Positions 53,938-64,000 of a stretch of 64,000 nucleotides of DNA are shown here, piece after piece (position 1 is the stretch's first letter; each line of letters opens with the position of its first letter). The stretch is from Primula veris (Eukaryota > Streptophyta > Magnoliopsida > Ericales > Primulaceae): assembly GCA_963682055.1 (NCBI GenBank), contig OY821745.1, positions 12,221,501-12,285,500 on the forward strand. The letters are read 5' to 3'. The notes under the pieces were generated by a model. It did no database searches and had not been told where the DNA came from. It was given only the letters and a program-made list of their open reading frames with translations. Made by a program: the position numbers and the translations under genes.

Positions 53938-56310
53938 TTATACTCGGACCTGGTGAGCTATGAAATAGTGCGGCAATTTCCTGGTAGCAACTACCAATGC
54001 CAAGCATAGCTTTTCCAATGGCAGGTATCGGGTTTCGGCTTCAACCAGAGTTTTGCTAACAAAATAGATCGGAAATTGTTCGCGACCTTCTTCTCTTAGG
54101 ATGACTGTGCTCACAGCTGTAGTAGAAACTGCTAGGTAGCATGCCAGGATATCTCCTTTATTCGGCCTTACTAGCAGTGGCACCATCCTTAAATATTCTT
54201 TGAGGCTGTTAAATGAAGCTTCACATTTCGGGTCCCACGCGAATTTTCTATCCTTCTTGAGTGATTCAAAAAATGGCCGTCCCTTGTCTGCGGATCGGCT
54301 GATGAACCTGCTCAGTGCGGCCATCATTCCCGTGAGCTCTTGCACCTGCTTCTTATTCTTGGGTGCTGCCAGGTTCTGGAGAGCTGTGATCTGATCGGGA
54401 TTAGCTTCTATTCCTCGTCGGCTGACCATATGCCCCAAAAATTTTCCTTTGCTAATGCCGAATGCACACTTGCTCGCGTTGAGCTTCAGCTTGTGCTTGC
54501 CCAATGTTTGGAAGACTTCCCTAATGTCTTGGAGATGGGATATGGCCTTTTCAATTTTGACGACCATGTCGTCGATGTATACCTCCATGGTCTTTCCTAT
54601 ATGCTCTCTGCATACCTTCGTTATCATCCTTTGGTATGTTGCTCCCGCGTTTCGTAAACCGAACGGCATTACCGTATAGCAATAGTTTCCCAAAGGCGAT
54701 ATAAATGACGTCTTTTCTTGATCCTCGTGGGCGAGGGGGATTTGGTGGTACCCTGAGTATGCGTCAAGGAAGGTCACCCGTTCTGCTCCCGCTGTGGCAT
54801 CCACCAGTTGATCAATCCTTGGAAGGGGAAAATGGTCCCTCGAGCAGGCTTTGTTAAGATTGGTGAAGTCTATACAGACTCTCTCCTTTCCGTTCTTCTT
54901 AGGAACGACGACCGGATTGGATAACCACTTTGGATAGAAAACCTCCCTTATGGCTCCGGCTTCCAATACCTTTTGGACTTCAGCAATTATAGCCGCTCTG
55001 TGCTGGACAGATACTTTTCTGCTCCTCTGAGCTACTGGCTTGTATTCGGCGTTAACGCTGAGGTGGTGACACACCGTATTAGGGTCTAGGCCTGGCATGT
55101 CTTTGGGACTCCAGGTGAACTTTTCGATGTTGTTGAAGAGGAACGCTTCTAAATCTTCGGATTCCTCTTTAGGAAGGTTATCGCCGATGAGGAAGTAATG
55201 CTCCTCGTCCGTATCCGGAATATACACCTTCCTAAGCTTCTTTCCTACTTGCTCTTCAACAACCCTTTCGGTTTTGGCTATTTGGTTGATTAGCTTTTTC
55301 GTGCTGGTGGGTTGTTCAACAACGACCAGCTGCTTTTTGAGAGCCGCGGTTATGTCTTCGCAGTGTTTGGAATCCTCTTGGCATCCTCTGGCTGTCTCGA
55401 TCTCTCCACTACCATTTGGGTATTTCACCTTTTGGTGGTAGGTCGACGGTATAGCTCTCATGGCATGCAGCCATGGTCGGCCCAAGATGGCATTGTGGCC
55501 GGAGCTGTCATTGACCACTAAGAACTCCACGGGAACTGACACGGATCCGGTGGTAACACTAAGGACGATCTTTCCCAACAGTCTAGTCGTCTCGGATATG
55601 AACCTGATCAGTGTGACGTCAGTCGGCTGTAAGTCTTGGGGCTTGAGCTCCATCTTGTCGAAGAGCTCTTTGTATATGATATCACAAGAGGCTCCTTGGT
55701 CGACAAGCACCCTGCTGACCGTGTCAAGGCCGATTTGAACGCAGAGGTTAATGGCATCCCCATGGGGGTATATCACCCCTTCTTCGTCGAGGTCTGAGAA
55801 AGAAATGGGCGGATGTCGTCTTGGTGTGCATTGCCTTTTAGAAGTCGACGCCTGTGATGCCTTGGCTACTTGGCCAAAATGCGCCAATTGTCGTTGTCTT
55901 GATCGCTCCCCACCCATGCCCTTAGGTCGTGACATATAAACAACGTTGATTGTTTTGCCTTGCCGATTGTTGGCCCCCTCAATGGCCAGTTGTTTGCCTT
56001 TATTCCCAGCGCCTTTGATGAACTTGGTTAAGTAGCCCGCGTCGCCCCACAAGTTCATTTTCCATCGCAGGTTACGACAATGCTCGGTGAGATGGCCGTG
56101 ATCTGCATGATATGAGCAGAAAAGCTTTGAATCTCTCATGTTGGGGAGAAAAGCGATCGGTTGTGGTCGGGAATACCAACTTTCCCTGCATATATCCTTA
56201 AGGATATCTTCAGCAGACCGGTTGAAAGTGTATCTCAGCTCGACCGGTTCGAAGGTGTTTCGGCGCTCCCTCTCTTGGAACCGACCTTGTTGAAGCGGCT
56301 TGGGGGGCAT
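53938..56310 (-). pseudogene. element 3 Gag zinc knuckle, protease and reverse transcriptase
   Basis: 790-codon open frame, the longest intact piece of this pol. It starts after a stop that separates it from gag. Contains the knuckle CSYHADHGHLTEHC (C-x2-H-x4-H-x4-C), protease VLVDQGASCDII, and reverse transcriptase (VCIDFTNLNKA, FLDAYSGYHQIPL, YIDDMVVK at about 54560-54582). In-frame continuity with the gag piece at 56760-56389 shows they were one polyprotein. Closely related to element 2, but clearly a different family. Confidence 0.93.
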
Positions 56311-56388
56311 TAGGTAGGTGAGCTGGAGTGGTTTATGTTCGTTGATCGGTGTTGGGTATGCGATCTGGAGCGGTTTAGGCTCAGGCTC

Positions 56389-57146
56389 TCATTGTCGCTC
56401 TACCCTCCTCGGGACCTCGGAACCTTTGTCCTTTCTGGTCGGGTTGAATGCTTCTCCCTGGTTGTTCCTGGCTCTTTTGCGTCCCACTTGTGCTTCCCTG
56501 ACCGATTCTCTCCTTGGTAGAGTTCGGTTGAGAAGCCGCAATTCATCATTTTTGTCGGTGAGGTGGGTACAGTAGGCTAGCAGGGAGTCGGTGGTCGGGA
56601 AGCTTTTGCCTATGAACTTCCTTCTCGCCCAATAGCCATTAGGGATGGAATTGATAAAGTTTTGGATGGCTATATTATTGGCGTACTGCGGGATCTGGTT
56701 AGCTACGTCGATAAAATGTATGCAGTAGTCGTTGAGCCTTTCATTCGGCTGCATCGTCATTTTTAGAAGGGTTTCGATGCTAACCTTCTTCTTCCGATGA
56801 GCAGCGTATCAGGTGGAGTACGCTCTTAATAGCTCTGTCCAGTTTCTTATGGACCCTCGTGGTAAGTTGTGATACCACGACGAAGCCTCTTGGCCCAAGC
56901 TGTTTTTGAAAAACTTGCACATCAGTGCATTGTCGTCACTCCATAGCTCCATCTTCGTCTTGTAGTGTCGCATATGGTCAATCGGGCAGCTCCTTCCATC
57001 ATAGAGCCTAAACTCGGGGATGACGAACCCCAGAGGATTGCGGTACCGCGTGATTTGCTCGGTACATGGGGTTTCTTGGCATACGTCCCAAGCCTGTTGG
57101 AACGCTTCATCAGGGGCTTGGTAGAGGGGGGGGGGGGGTATCCCCC
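56389..57146 (-). pseudogene. element 3 gag, capsid part, interrupted
   Basis: Minus-strand reading with capsid-like motifs (YDGRSCPIDHMRHYKTKMEL, WYHNLPRGSI, then IHFIDVANQIPQYANNIAIQ). In-frame stops near 56811 and 56387. A run of 13 G (57126-57138) marks the frameshift that separates it from the upstream gag ORF. Ends with basic NC-like sequence (GRKRARNNQGE). Confidence 0.8.
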
Positions 57147-57965
57147 CTAATGCGGTTGTGGGTAGTACCCTACCACGACCCTGTGTTCGGGGTATCTTCC
57201 GTCCTTCGGGTTCATATCGGGGGCATGTTCCGTATGAGTGTTTGGGTGGACGAATGTTGGAGGGATCGTTATTGGGACATTGCCCCCTTGGTGGGGGATT
57301 CTTTTATCTGGTCGCCGGCCTGCCGCTTCCATAGCGGCCCTAAAGGCGGAATCTTCCACGTCATGGCGTGGGTCCTTATCATTATTGGCAGGTTGGATAC
57401 TCAGCAATGTGATGCCGGCTGCTGCCATGGCCGACAGACACGCTGCCAAATGAGCCTGCAGCTGGGCGTTGTTCCTTTCTTCGGCTAATGGAACAACGTG
57501 TTGTACTTCCACCGTGGATGGTGTAATTATCCTCGGTGGGAGAATAGGTGGTCGGGTCAATTGTTCGAGTACGGGATCATCGGGCATGCCAAACCGGTAA
57601 GCTTCATTCGTTGGTAAATGAGGCTGGTGGGAACTGGAGTTGACCGAGGCTGTTGGCAGGGAAACTTTAGAGCTCGGTCCTGCCTGGGGTCCGGGTAATT
57701 GTCTTCTTGCGCGTCTTAATACGGGCAAGTCTCGTTCGTCGTCCGAGGACGTAGGATGTTCTTCGACGAGTCCTTCGAGCTGTTGGGGTTGCTCATTCGG
57801 TTGTTCTTGGTGAATATTGGAGGTTGTTGGTTGGTTTCCGGACTGGATAACATCATATCTGTCGCGGATGGCAAGTAGATCGTTGAGGTCTTGTTGGCTA
57901 ATTTGCACGTTCTGGTTATTGGTTTCTACTATCTCGGGATGGGTTTCTTCTATATTGGTTACCAT
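57147..57965 (-). CDS. element 3 gag N-terminal ORF, 272 aa
   Basis: ATG at 57965, only about 58 bases inside the primer-binding site, as expected for the first ORF. Gln/Pro-rich, low complexity (QPTTSNIHQEQPNEQPQQLE), followed by AHLAACLSAMAAAGITLLSI. Ends at TAG 57147 just before the C-run frameshift, so the ORF is probably a truncated part of gag. The function of this N-terminal extension is unknown. Confidence 0.75.
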   Translation of the reverse strand: MVTNIEETHPEIVETNNQNVQISQQDLNDLLAIRDRYDVIQSGNQPTTSNIHQEQPNEQPQQLEGLVEEHPTSSDDERDLPVLRRARRQLPGPQAGPSSKVSLPTASVNSSSHQPHLPTNEAYRFGMPDDPVLEQLTRPPILPPRIITPSTVEVQHVVPLAEERNNAQLQAHLAACLSAMAAAGITLLSIQPANNDKDPRHDVEDSAFRAAMEAAGRRPDKRIPHQGGNVPITIPPTFVHPNTHTEHAPDMNPKDGRYPEHRVVVGYYPQPH

Positions 57966-58024
57966 TGTTGCTCGTCTAGTAGAGTCTTGGTATTCGACTT
58001 AGAAACTAGTTGGGAACTAGATGT

Positions 58025-58042
58025 TTCCCGGAGACGGCGCCA
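58025..58042 (-). other. primer-binding site of element 3, tRNA-Asp type
   Basis: On the minus strand TGGCGCCGTCTCCGGG starts two bases after the 5' LTR. The 3' end of plant Asp tRNA (…CCCCGGCAACGGCGCCA) pairs with it over the first nine bases and the CCGGG block, a known primer choice in Tat and Athila elements. Confidence 0.75.
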
Positions 58043-58044
58043 TT

Positions 58045-58596
58045 TGATAAAGCCATAACTTTGGTCGGTAGCGTTAGGCTTTTCAACAATAATATATAAT
58101 GAATTGACAATAAACGATGAACACTTGTTGATCTTTATTATTATTCGGCAATTGTCATTGCTCGGACTACAATTCTATCACGGTATTTATGCTCGGATTC
58201 GTTGCTCGATCCGAAACGTGATCTTTCTCTTCTCTTTGGTGCTCGGTTCTCGATCTTGCTCGGTTTGGCTATTGATGTGATACGTTCTGATAAGTTTTTA
58301 TCTTTTCTCTCCTTCTCTTTATATTTTTTAGATATGTTTTCTGGTCCCTTTCTTAGGGGGATATTTGGCTATTTATAGGCAATTATGCCTCCTAGGATGT
58401 TGACAAATGTCTCCATCTCATGAGATTTTTCAGACATGGGTCCCTATTTAAGTGGGCTTGGGCTTTTAGTAATATTCACGCTTATTATTTATGAAAGGCA
58501 TGTGACGACCCATTTAAGCATTGGATACCCATCTATGAAGTGTGGGTTGATTGTTAACCGAATAGAATATTCGGGTCTAATTTTTATGTTCTATCA
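58045..58596 (-). repeat. 5' LTR of gypsy element 3
   Basis: 552 bp, TGATAAAGCC...TTCTATCA, ATGCG outside. Minus-strand TATA (TATAAATA) at 58370-58377. About 12 substitutions and 2 single-base indels relative to 41675-42226 by eye. Confidence 0.95.
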
Positions 58597-58760
58597 ATGC
58601 GTGTGATGATAAACTCACATCTTATTTTAGTGCATATTATACGTATATTATAGTACTAAAATTCTATTCGGGTCTAATTTTTATGTTTTATCAATGCGTG
58701 TGATGATAAACTCACATCTTATTTTAGTGCATATTATACATATATTATAGTACTAAAATT
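58569..58760. repeat. 97-bp tandem duplication spanning the LTR end and flank
   Basis: Units start at 58569 and 58666 (attcgggtctaatttttatg...). Each contains the last 28 bases of the LTR, the ATGCG site and 60-odd bases of flank up to actaaaatt. It therefore arose after the element inserted. Confidence 0.9.
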
Positions 58761-58770
58761 TGAAATTTGT

Positions 58771-58967
58771 TGTAAGATTATTGGACTCTTGGGCTTTTAC
58801 TTAATGGGCCCAGATGAGCTTGTAACCCTAACCCTCTATCTATATAAAGAGGGCTAGGGGTCTTGTATTTGACATCCATTCATATTCATTCATTAATAAA
58901 AGACGATACTGTTCTCCCCTCTCTCTACTTCTATCTCCCTAAATACATAGCTAATAGTTGTATTACA
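58771..58967 (+). repeat. 5' LTR of the right-hand copia element, about 197 bp
   Basis: TGTAAGATTA...TATTACA with TGTAA/TTACA ends, an inner TATA box (ctatataaagagg near 58840) and an AATAAA-like signal (attaataaaagac). It is followed by acacgttatcagcactgctc, the start of internal sequence seen in many plant copia elements. Confidence 0.7.
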
Positions 58968-59625
58968 ACACGTTATCAGCACTGCTCTCGGAGATCGAAG
59001 TACGGATTATAAATTCAATAAATCTTGAGGTTTATCCGGGTTTTTTTTAGGATTTTGCTATATCGACCTTCACCAACATACCGTGCGTAAGGTACCGATT
59101 TTTCAAAACTCATATAACTAGCCTCGTATGTTTGTATTACTACGGCTGCATGCTATATTTCATTTAGATTAATTTGTATTAATCACTGTTGTATGTGATT
59201 TAATTCTGTTAATTAAGATATACAGTGCATGTGATGGTCTGTGTATGCTTTATATATGTCATGTATGTAATATGACTAATGGATTATTCTGTAATCAAAT
59301 ACCATGTAAAGTTGTAGCATGATCACGTGTTACTATAGCATGTTTGTTTGCTACCTGCCATGTACTAGTACTGTACGTTAATGCATTGATAACCATTGAC
59401 AACACGTTGCCTGGTGATAACCCTTGACAAGCATGTTTGTACTGATACTGTACTAAATTTACTAAAAGTATTACAGCAGCATGTTTGTACTAAATTTACT
59501 ATCATGTGTATATATGTTAATGCATGTTTGTATGTTAATATATGTTACTGCATGTTTGTACTGTGATCTGCATAGGCCATCACTGTGACCTTGTTTAAAA
59601 GCTTATATATAAACATAAACATGAC

Positions 59626-59873
59626 ATATGTTAGAATCTTCATGGATTGATTGATAATATTAAATTGATTTGATTTGATATGTTAGAATCTTCATGGATT
59701 GATTGATAATCTTAAATTGATTTGATATGTTAGAATCTTTATGAATTGATTGATAATCTTAAATTGATTTGATTTGATATGTTATAATCTTCATGGATTG
59801 ATTGATAATCTTAAATTGATTTGATATGTTAGAATTTTATGGATTGATTGATAATCTTAAATTGATTTGATTA
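59626..59873. repeat. five AT-rich tandem units of about 46-51 bp
   Basis: The phrase gatatgttagaatcttcatg plus gattgattgataatcttaaa plus ttgatttgat is repeated five times with an optional extra tttga. It lies in the leader/gag zone of the copia element. Confidence 0.85.
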
Positions 59874-60649
59874 TAACACCAAATCTACTACATGATTAGA
59901 TAGATCCTAAAATATATTTACTGCATGTTTATATATATATGGTTAATATAGACAGGTACAATCTATATTTAATTTATTGCCATGTTTATGATATGATAAT
60001 TTGCGAAATCATATATTTTCACATTTAAGTTGGAAAAATTATGAACCTTCCCCAACTAGGCTCACCTATTTGGATACGATGTCTAGGAAAGATATAGGCG
60101 GAAGTCGATATCCTAATGAGGTCGGGTTTTAAGTGGCATTCGTGCCCTCCACCCTCACCGTCTTTCCTGGTCGTTTTTCAAGTAGAGCTACCGAAAGGGG
60201 TTGACTAAATAATAATTTCCCCGAGTGTGTTTATATAGTGATGTATGTTTCGCCGAATTGGTGTTTCAGTATCGACCCGTCGTTCGATCAATGAAAACCG
60301 ATTCACATGAGAAGCAAAACTAATGTTTTCGAACCTGTCGTTTCGAAAAAAAAAAAAAGTTTGTGCTTGTGCAAACCATAAACATATAAACCAGTCGTTT
60401 TATATGATAAATAATCCAGAACTCCCAACACATGTTGGATGCCATCTATGATGAGAAAATTCGCAAAACATACTTGCGAAATGACTGTTTAGACGTGATG
60501 TTATTCCGTCACCACATGTTAGTCACCCTGATGTGTGAAAATTTGATGCCCAAAATTTTTTTTGGATGCCATCTTTGATGAGTAAAACACGAGTTTGTTG
60601 TTACCCTCGAGATGAATGCTAAGGCGTTGATTTTATTCCGTCGCCACAT

Positions 60650-61087
60650 TTGAGACGTGATAACGTCTATGGTGAACAAATGTCTGAAATTGACATATTG
60701 GAGCTATCCTTCACCAAAATACTAGCTTGGAAATTGTATTCCATAAGCAGTATCGTGAATTTATATTCACCATGTTCCTTTATCGCCCATCTGTTATTGG
60801 ATAAGAAAATTACCCCAGTGAGTAGTTTTAATCCTATTGGGTCAATGGCGAATTGTTTGCCTGATATTAATGCTCTTTGTGTATATTTTTTTCCACGAAT
60901 CGAGAACCGAGACAAGTGTTATTTGTCTCGAACTGTCGCGATCCCGATGAATCGCCTAGCCGAGCGAGATTTTAGACAATCGTCAAAATCGAAAACCTGT
61001 GGCTCCAAGACAGTAATTGAAAGGAACAATATGGCCCGTTGTCACAAAGCAAGAGATAATGCTCAAAGAGGCAACTCTATGCTATAA
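60650..61087 (+). other. 145-codon ORF in the copia gag zone, unidentified
   Basis: Open by ATG at 60650 to TAA at 61087. Composition is mixed (IDILELSFTKILAWKLYSIS ... RNNMARCHKARDNAQRGN). I could not match it to copia Gag or any other family. It may be chance in decayed element DNA. Confidence 0.25.
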
Positions 61088-62334
61088 AGACAAAGGTCAT
61101 GCACGGTTACTCCTTAAATAGTTCAAAACTATTATAAAGGTAAAAAAACCGATGCTAATGTGGTTAAAGCTAACTGAAAGGAAACTCTTGAGACCCCCGA
61201 TTTTGTGGCTCAAATGAGTTTGGGACCTTTCTTTATTGATTTTGATAAATCATTGAGCCATTTTTTCGCTCATCTGGATTATGTTTTTCCATTTGGATTA
61301 TTAATTTTCCATTTGGACCATACTTTTGGATTATGGTTTGCCTGTTTACTAAATTTCTCGAAATAATTTAAAGTGTTTTGAGCAAATTCCTTTGACAAAT
61401 GTGACCAAACTTTAAATTATGAAATTTTAGGCAATACTTGTGGTGTAGTTGGTTTTTTGGAAATAGTGGGTAACCATGTACCACATAATTTCACCAACTA
61501 CTTGCCTAAAAGAGTACTCAGTGACAACGATTCTGGACCTGTCGTTCCAATCGAAATCTTTGGTAAAACCAAATTGATTTGTCAAATATGAGGTCTTATA
61601 CTCATGCAGGTCCTGTCGTACCTTGTTGAGTTATAAAATATTCGAGAAAACCAGTGTTATCTGGTAATAGCTCATGAAAGAAATGAAATTTCTTTACATA
61701 GCCTCCACTCAAAAAACGTATTTTAGAGGAGTTGAAATGTCTTTCAAGTGGTTGCTACCACATTCTTTAAAGCATTCAAAGTTACCTTATCATTTCGCCT
61801 GTCGTCGAATGATAAATGATTTAGATGCTAAGACATGATTGTCTGTACTATCATTCGCCTGTCGTCGATTGATAAGAGCATTTTGATATTATGGCATTGA
61901 CCGGATGAGATATTCCCGGGTCAAAAGACGATGCTTGATTTATAATCACATAGCATTTGGATTCTCTCTGAGAATATATTTCGCGATTAATCCGAAATTC
62001 ATGCCATTAATGCTCAAATTTGAAAGACTAGTATGTGTAAAGATCACGAAATGAACTCGTAGAATTCTTGTAAAGAATTGAAGGAGTTATTGTGGACTTA
62101 TCCAACCATAAGACGGACCATAAATATAAATGGTTATGGTTGATGCATCGACAATATGGTCACATTTTAATGTTGTCCACATAAATGCAGCATTTTCCAA
62201 ACTTTTAGCCCTATCATTAAGTTGATGGCTCATGATCCGGATTATCCTGAAAAGTCTAGCCGACTTGATAATTCCGAAGAGTAATAATCGAAATTTCGAT
62301 TTGAATTACTTGAGTTTGGAAATTGAAATTGAAC

Positions 62335-63060
62335 ATCCTGTCGATTATGTTCAGACCCAAATGGACTCACGGAAAGTTTGATGATGCGACTGCAAATGAT
62401 TGCACGCATTTCTTGGTCTTGCGCACCAAGATTTATATTTCCGTATGGGGTTATGCTATTTTGCTGCATTGGTCCGTAATGAGGCCCATAGACACTCAAA
62501 CACCATATGCGTACCAGCTGGTTACTGGTTATGAGCCAGAAGTCTCATATTAACGCGTGTTTGGAGTGCTTAATTAATATTTTGATTGAGCCGCTATAGC
62601 GTTCAAAATATGGACCTCTGAAGGGGACATAAATCGATTATGAATCTCCTGCCTATCATTTGATAGAGTAACCTTGGCAAGCGATCTCTTTACCGCATGA
62701 TATGCGAAAGTGACATCTCTAAGACTGTTATCCCCGTCGTTAGGGGGAGATTTGCACGTTACCGTTGATAAGGAACGACGTGAAATAACGTGGCATAACC
62801 CACTCAGTCTTAGCTTGATCCCCAAAACTGCACTTAGTGATAAGTAAGTGCATAGACTCCCTCAAGTCTACCTAAATGCCAGACGCATTTAATGACTTTA
62901 TGAGATGTCACGAGATCATTTATACCTGCTGCAAAATGCTTGCAAGGATAGACGTCCCTGTCGGACGCCGTGTTCCTGTCGTAACACGTTGCTTTGGCCG
63001 AACCCGCCAAGCAAAGGACGCTGCCGTCGGCCGTCAGTCTGTCATCCTTCCTAAGATATG
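62335..63060 (+). pseudogene. copia integrase relic
   Basis: The reading near 62430-62550 gives VWGYAILLH, a degenerate middle, then TPYAYQLVTGYEPEVSY, resembling the WG-AILHA ... PYQL-TG-EP-VSHL region of copia integrase. Further fragments downstream (GGDLHVTVDKERREITWHNP near 62745-62805) continue it after frameshifts. Not functional. Confidence 0.65.
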
Positions 63061-63419
63061 AGGAAGTTGACCGGTTCTTAATTCGTTCAGCCCCAGAGGT
63101 GGTGAACTGAAACTCGTTTGTCGCACGAGATTATAAAGGATCAAGGAGATGTGTGATTTCCTCCTCATCCTAAGAATCTCGAAATATCTGTCGATCATGA
63201 TATCTTAGACGATATTGAAGCGAAACGAGACTGTCATTGATTACTTGTTCATATATTCGGTGACGACTGATAATATGAGCAAATTATGACAGGGAACCAT
63301 GTACCGTTGCCTGAAGTCAACGTAGAATATACTGGACTAATGGAAACTTGTAATCCAAGTAGACTCCTTAGCAAAAGTGTGTTCGGACCTGTAGCTCCAA
63401 CACCACCAATGTTAAACGA

Positions 63420-64000
63420 GTTCGTTTATTTGGTTATTCGTAAGGAAGAGTGATGAGAATAATGAGATTGTAGAATGCTCGCCTAGTAGCGCAAGGCTTC
63501 TCTCACACCTTGGAATTGATTACGAGATGGTTGATTTCTTCGTAATGGACATTATAACAGTCCCCTACTTTACCAGTTTAGTAGCTTTCGAAAAACTGAG
63601 TATGCAGCCATGAATGTGGTCACGGTTTTATCTCTATGGGGATTTAGACAAAGAGATATAAATGAAGGTCCCTGTGTGACTTCATATGCTTAAATCAAGT
63701 AGTTCCTGACCACGGAACACGATCTCAATTAACTGAGACGTTCACTATATGGATTAATATAATCCGAGCGGATGTGGTATACCGCCTAAGTGAGTACTTG
63801 ATTAGCTTGGGATACTTGAACAAGTATTATGCCCTTGCGTGTTTTATTACGCGATCCATTTTTGGATTTGCCTTCGAGATGAAGGATCTTGGGAAGACAC
63901 GGTAGTGACTCGGCCTGATGATCGAGTCCCGTAAAGATTGAATCTAAGTCCATGATTCATACTACACCCAGAAGGTGTTATGACGTTGTATTCATCATGA
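63420..64000 (+). pseudogene. copia reverse transcriptase relic, with internal deletion
   Basis: Fragments in different frames: RKSDENNEIV, ARL(L)SHTLELITRW for the KARLVAQGF box, GDLDKEIYMKVP near 63645-63680, SEYLISLGYLNKYYALACFI near 63790-63850, then FEMKDLGKTR near 63870-63900. The YVDD box itself is missing: the sequence jumps from FGFAF to EMKDLGKTR. Confidence 0.75.

Larger units (their letters stand above)
41675..58596 (-). mobile_element. gypsy element 3 (Tat lineage), 16.9 kb, with a long antisense gene array
   Basis: Flanked by ATGCG (41670-41674 and 58597-58601). LTRs of 552 bp, TGATA...TATCA, about 12 substitutions and 2 indels apart by eye. Sense direction is minus: 5' LTR (right), Asp-type primer site, gag, protease, RT, RNase H, integrase (all broken), a 37-bp tandem array, then about 9 kb of plus-strand antisense genes, PPT-like sequence and 3' LTR (left). 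One antisense gene is homologous to that of elements 1 and 2; the other seven are extra. Confidence 0.94.
58771..64000 (+). mobile_element. decayed Ty1/copia element, runs off the right edge
   Basis: 5' LTR, primer-site region, then about 5 kb of badly mutated internal DNA. Integrase and reverse transcriptase relics appear in the right order for copia (integrase before RT). Many frameshifts and stops throughout; no intact ORF. The gag zone (59000-61600) is recognisable only by position. Confidence 0.8.

Overview
The window is nuclear DNA of a flowering plant, probably a eudicot. Evidence: a chloroplast-targeted MATE transporter gene with GT-AG introns, several Stowaway-type and other MITEs, a tRNA-derived SINE, Ty1/copia remnants and three Ty3/gypsy elements of the Tat lineage. 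The host DNA is AT-rich. The gypsy interiors are GC-rich. There are no bacterial operons and no CRISPR array.

Layout. 1-2095: 3' end of a copia element (RT, RNase H, LTR). 2339-5508 (-): first four exons of an EDS5-like MATE gene; the rest lies beyond the left edge or is lost. 5509-14496: intergenic DNA with Stowaway MITEs, a SINE with 16-bp target-site duplications (TSDs), a copia LTR with a Met-type primer site, and a hairpin MITE with 9-bp TSDs nested in a Stowaway. 14497-21826: gypsy element 1, truncated, followed by a second copy of its own left flank carrying a solo LTR. 21827-25907: intergenic. 25908-36471: gypsy element 2, very young (TSD ATATG, one LTR mismatch by eye). 36472-41669: intergenic with MITEs, a GATC-rich tract and a solo LTR. 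41670-58601: gypsy element 3, about 17 kb (TSD ATGCG). 58771-64000: a decayed copia element running off the right edge.

The outstanding feature is the architecture of the gypsy elements. In each, gag-pol is on the minus strand. Convergent to it, between the integrase end and the 3' LTR, is a plus-strand gene module with its own TATA box, a pyrimidine-rich leader in elements 1 and 2, phase-0 GT-AG introns and a coiled-coil C-terminus. Elements 1 and 2 carry one three-exon gene of about 815 codons. Element 3 carries a four-exon relative (688 codons) plus seven further small, mostly coiled-coil genes, most with their own TATA box. A tandem array (77-78 bp units in elements 1 and 2, 37 bp units in element 3) sits between the two convergent 3' ends in all three. 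Antisense extra ORFs are known in Tat elements of the Retand and Grande type. An array of up to eight antisense transcription units is, to my knowledge, not a standard description and is the best candidate here for something new.

All coordinates, alignments and LTR mismatch counts were made by eye; no database was searched.
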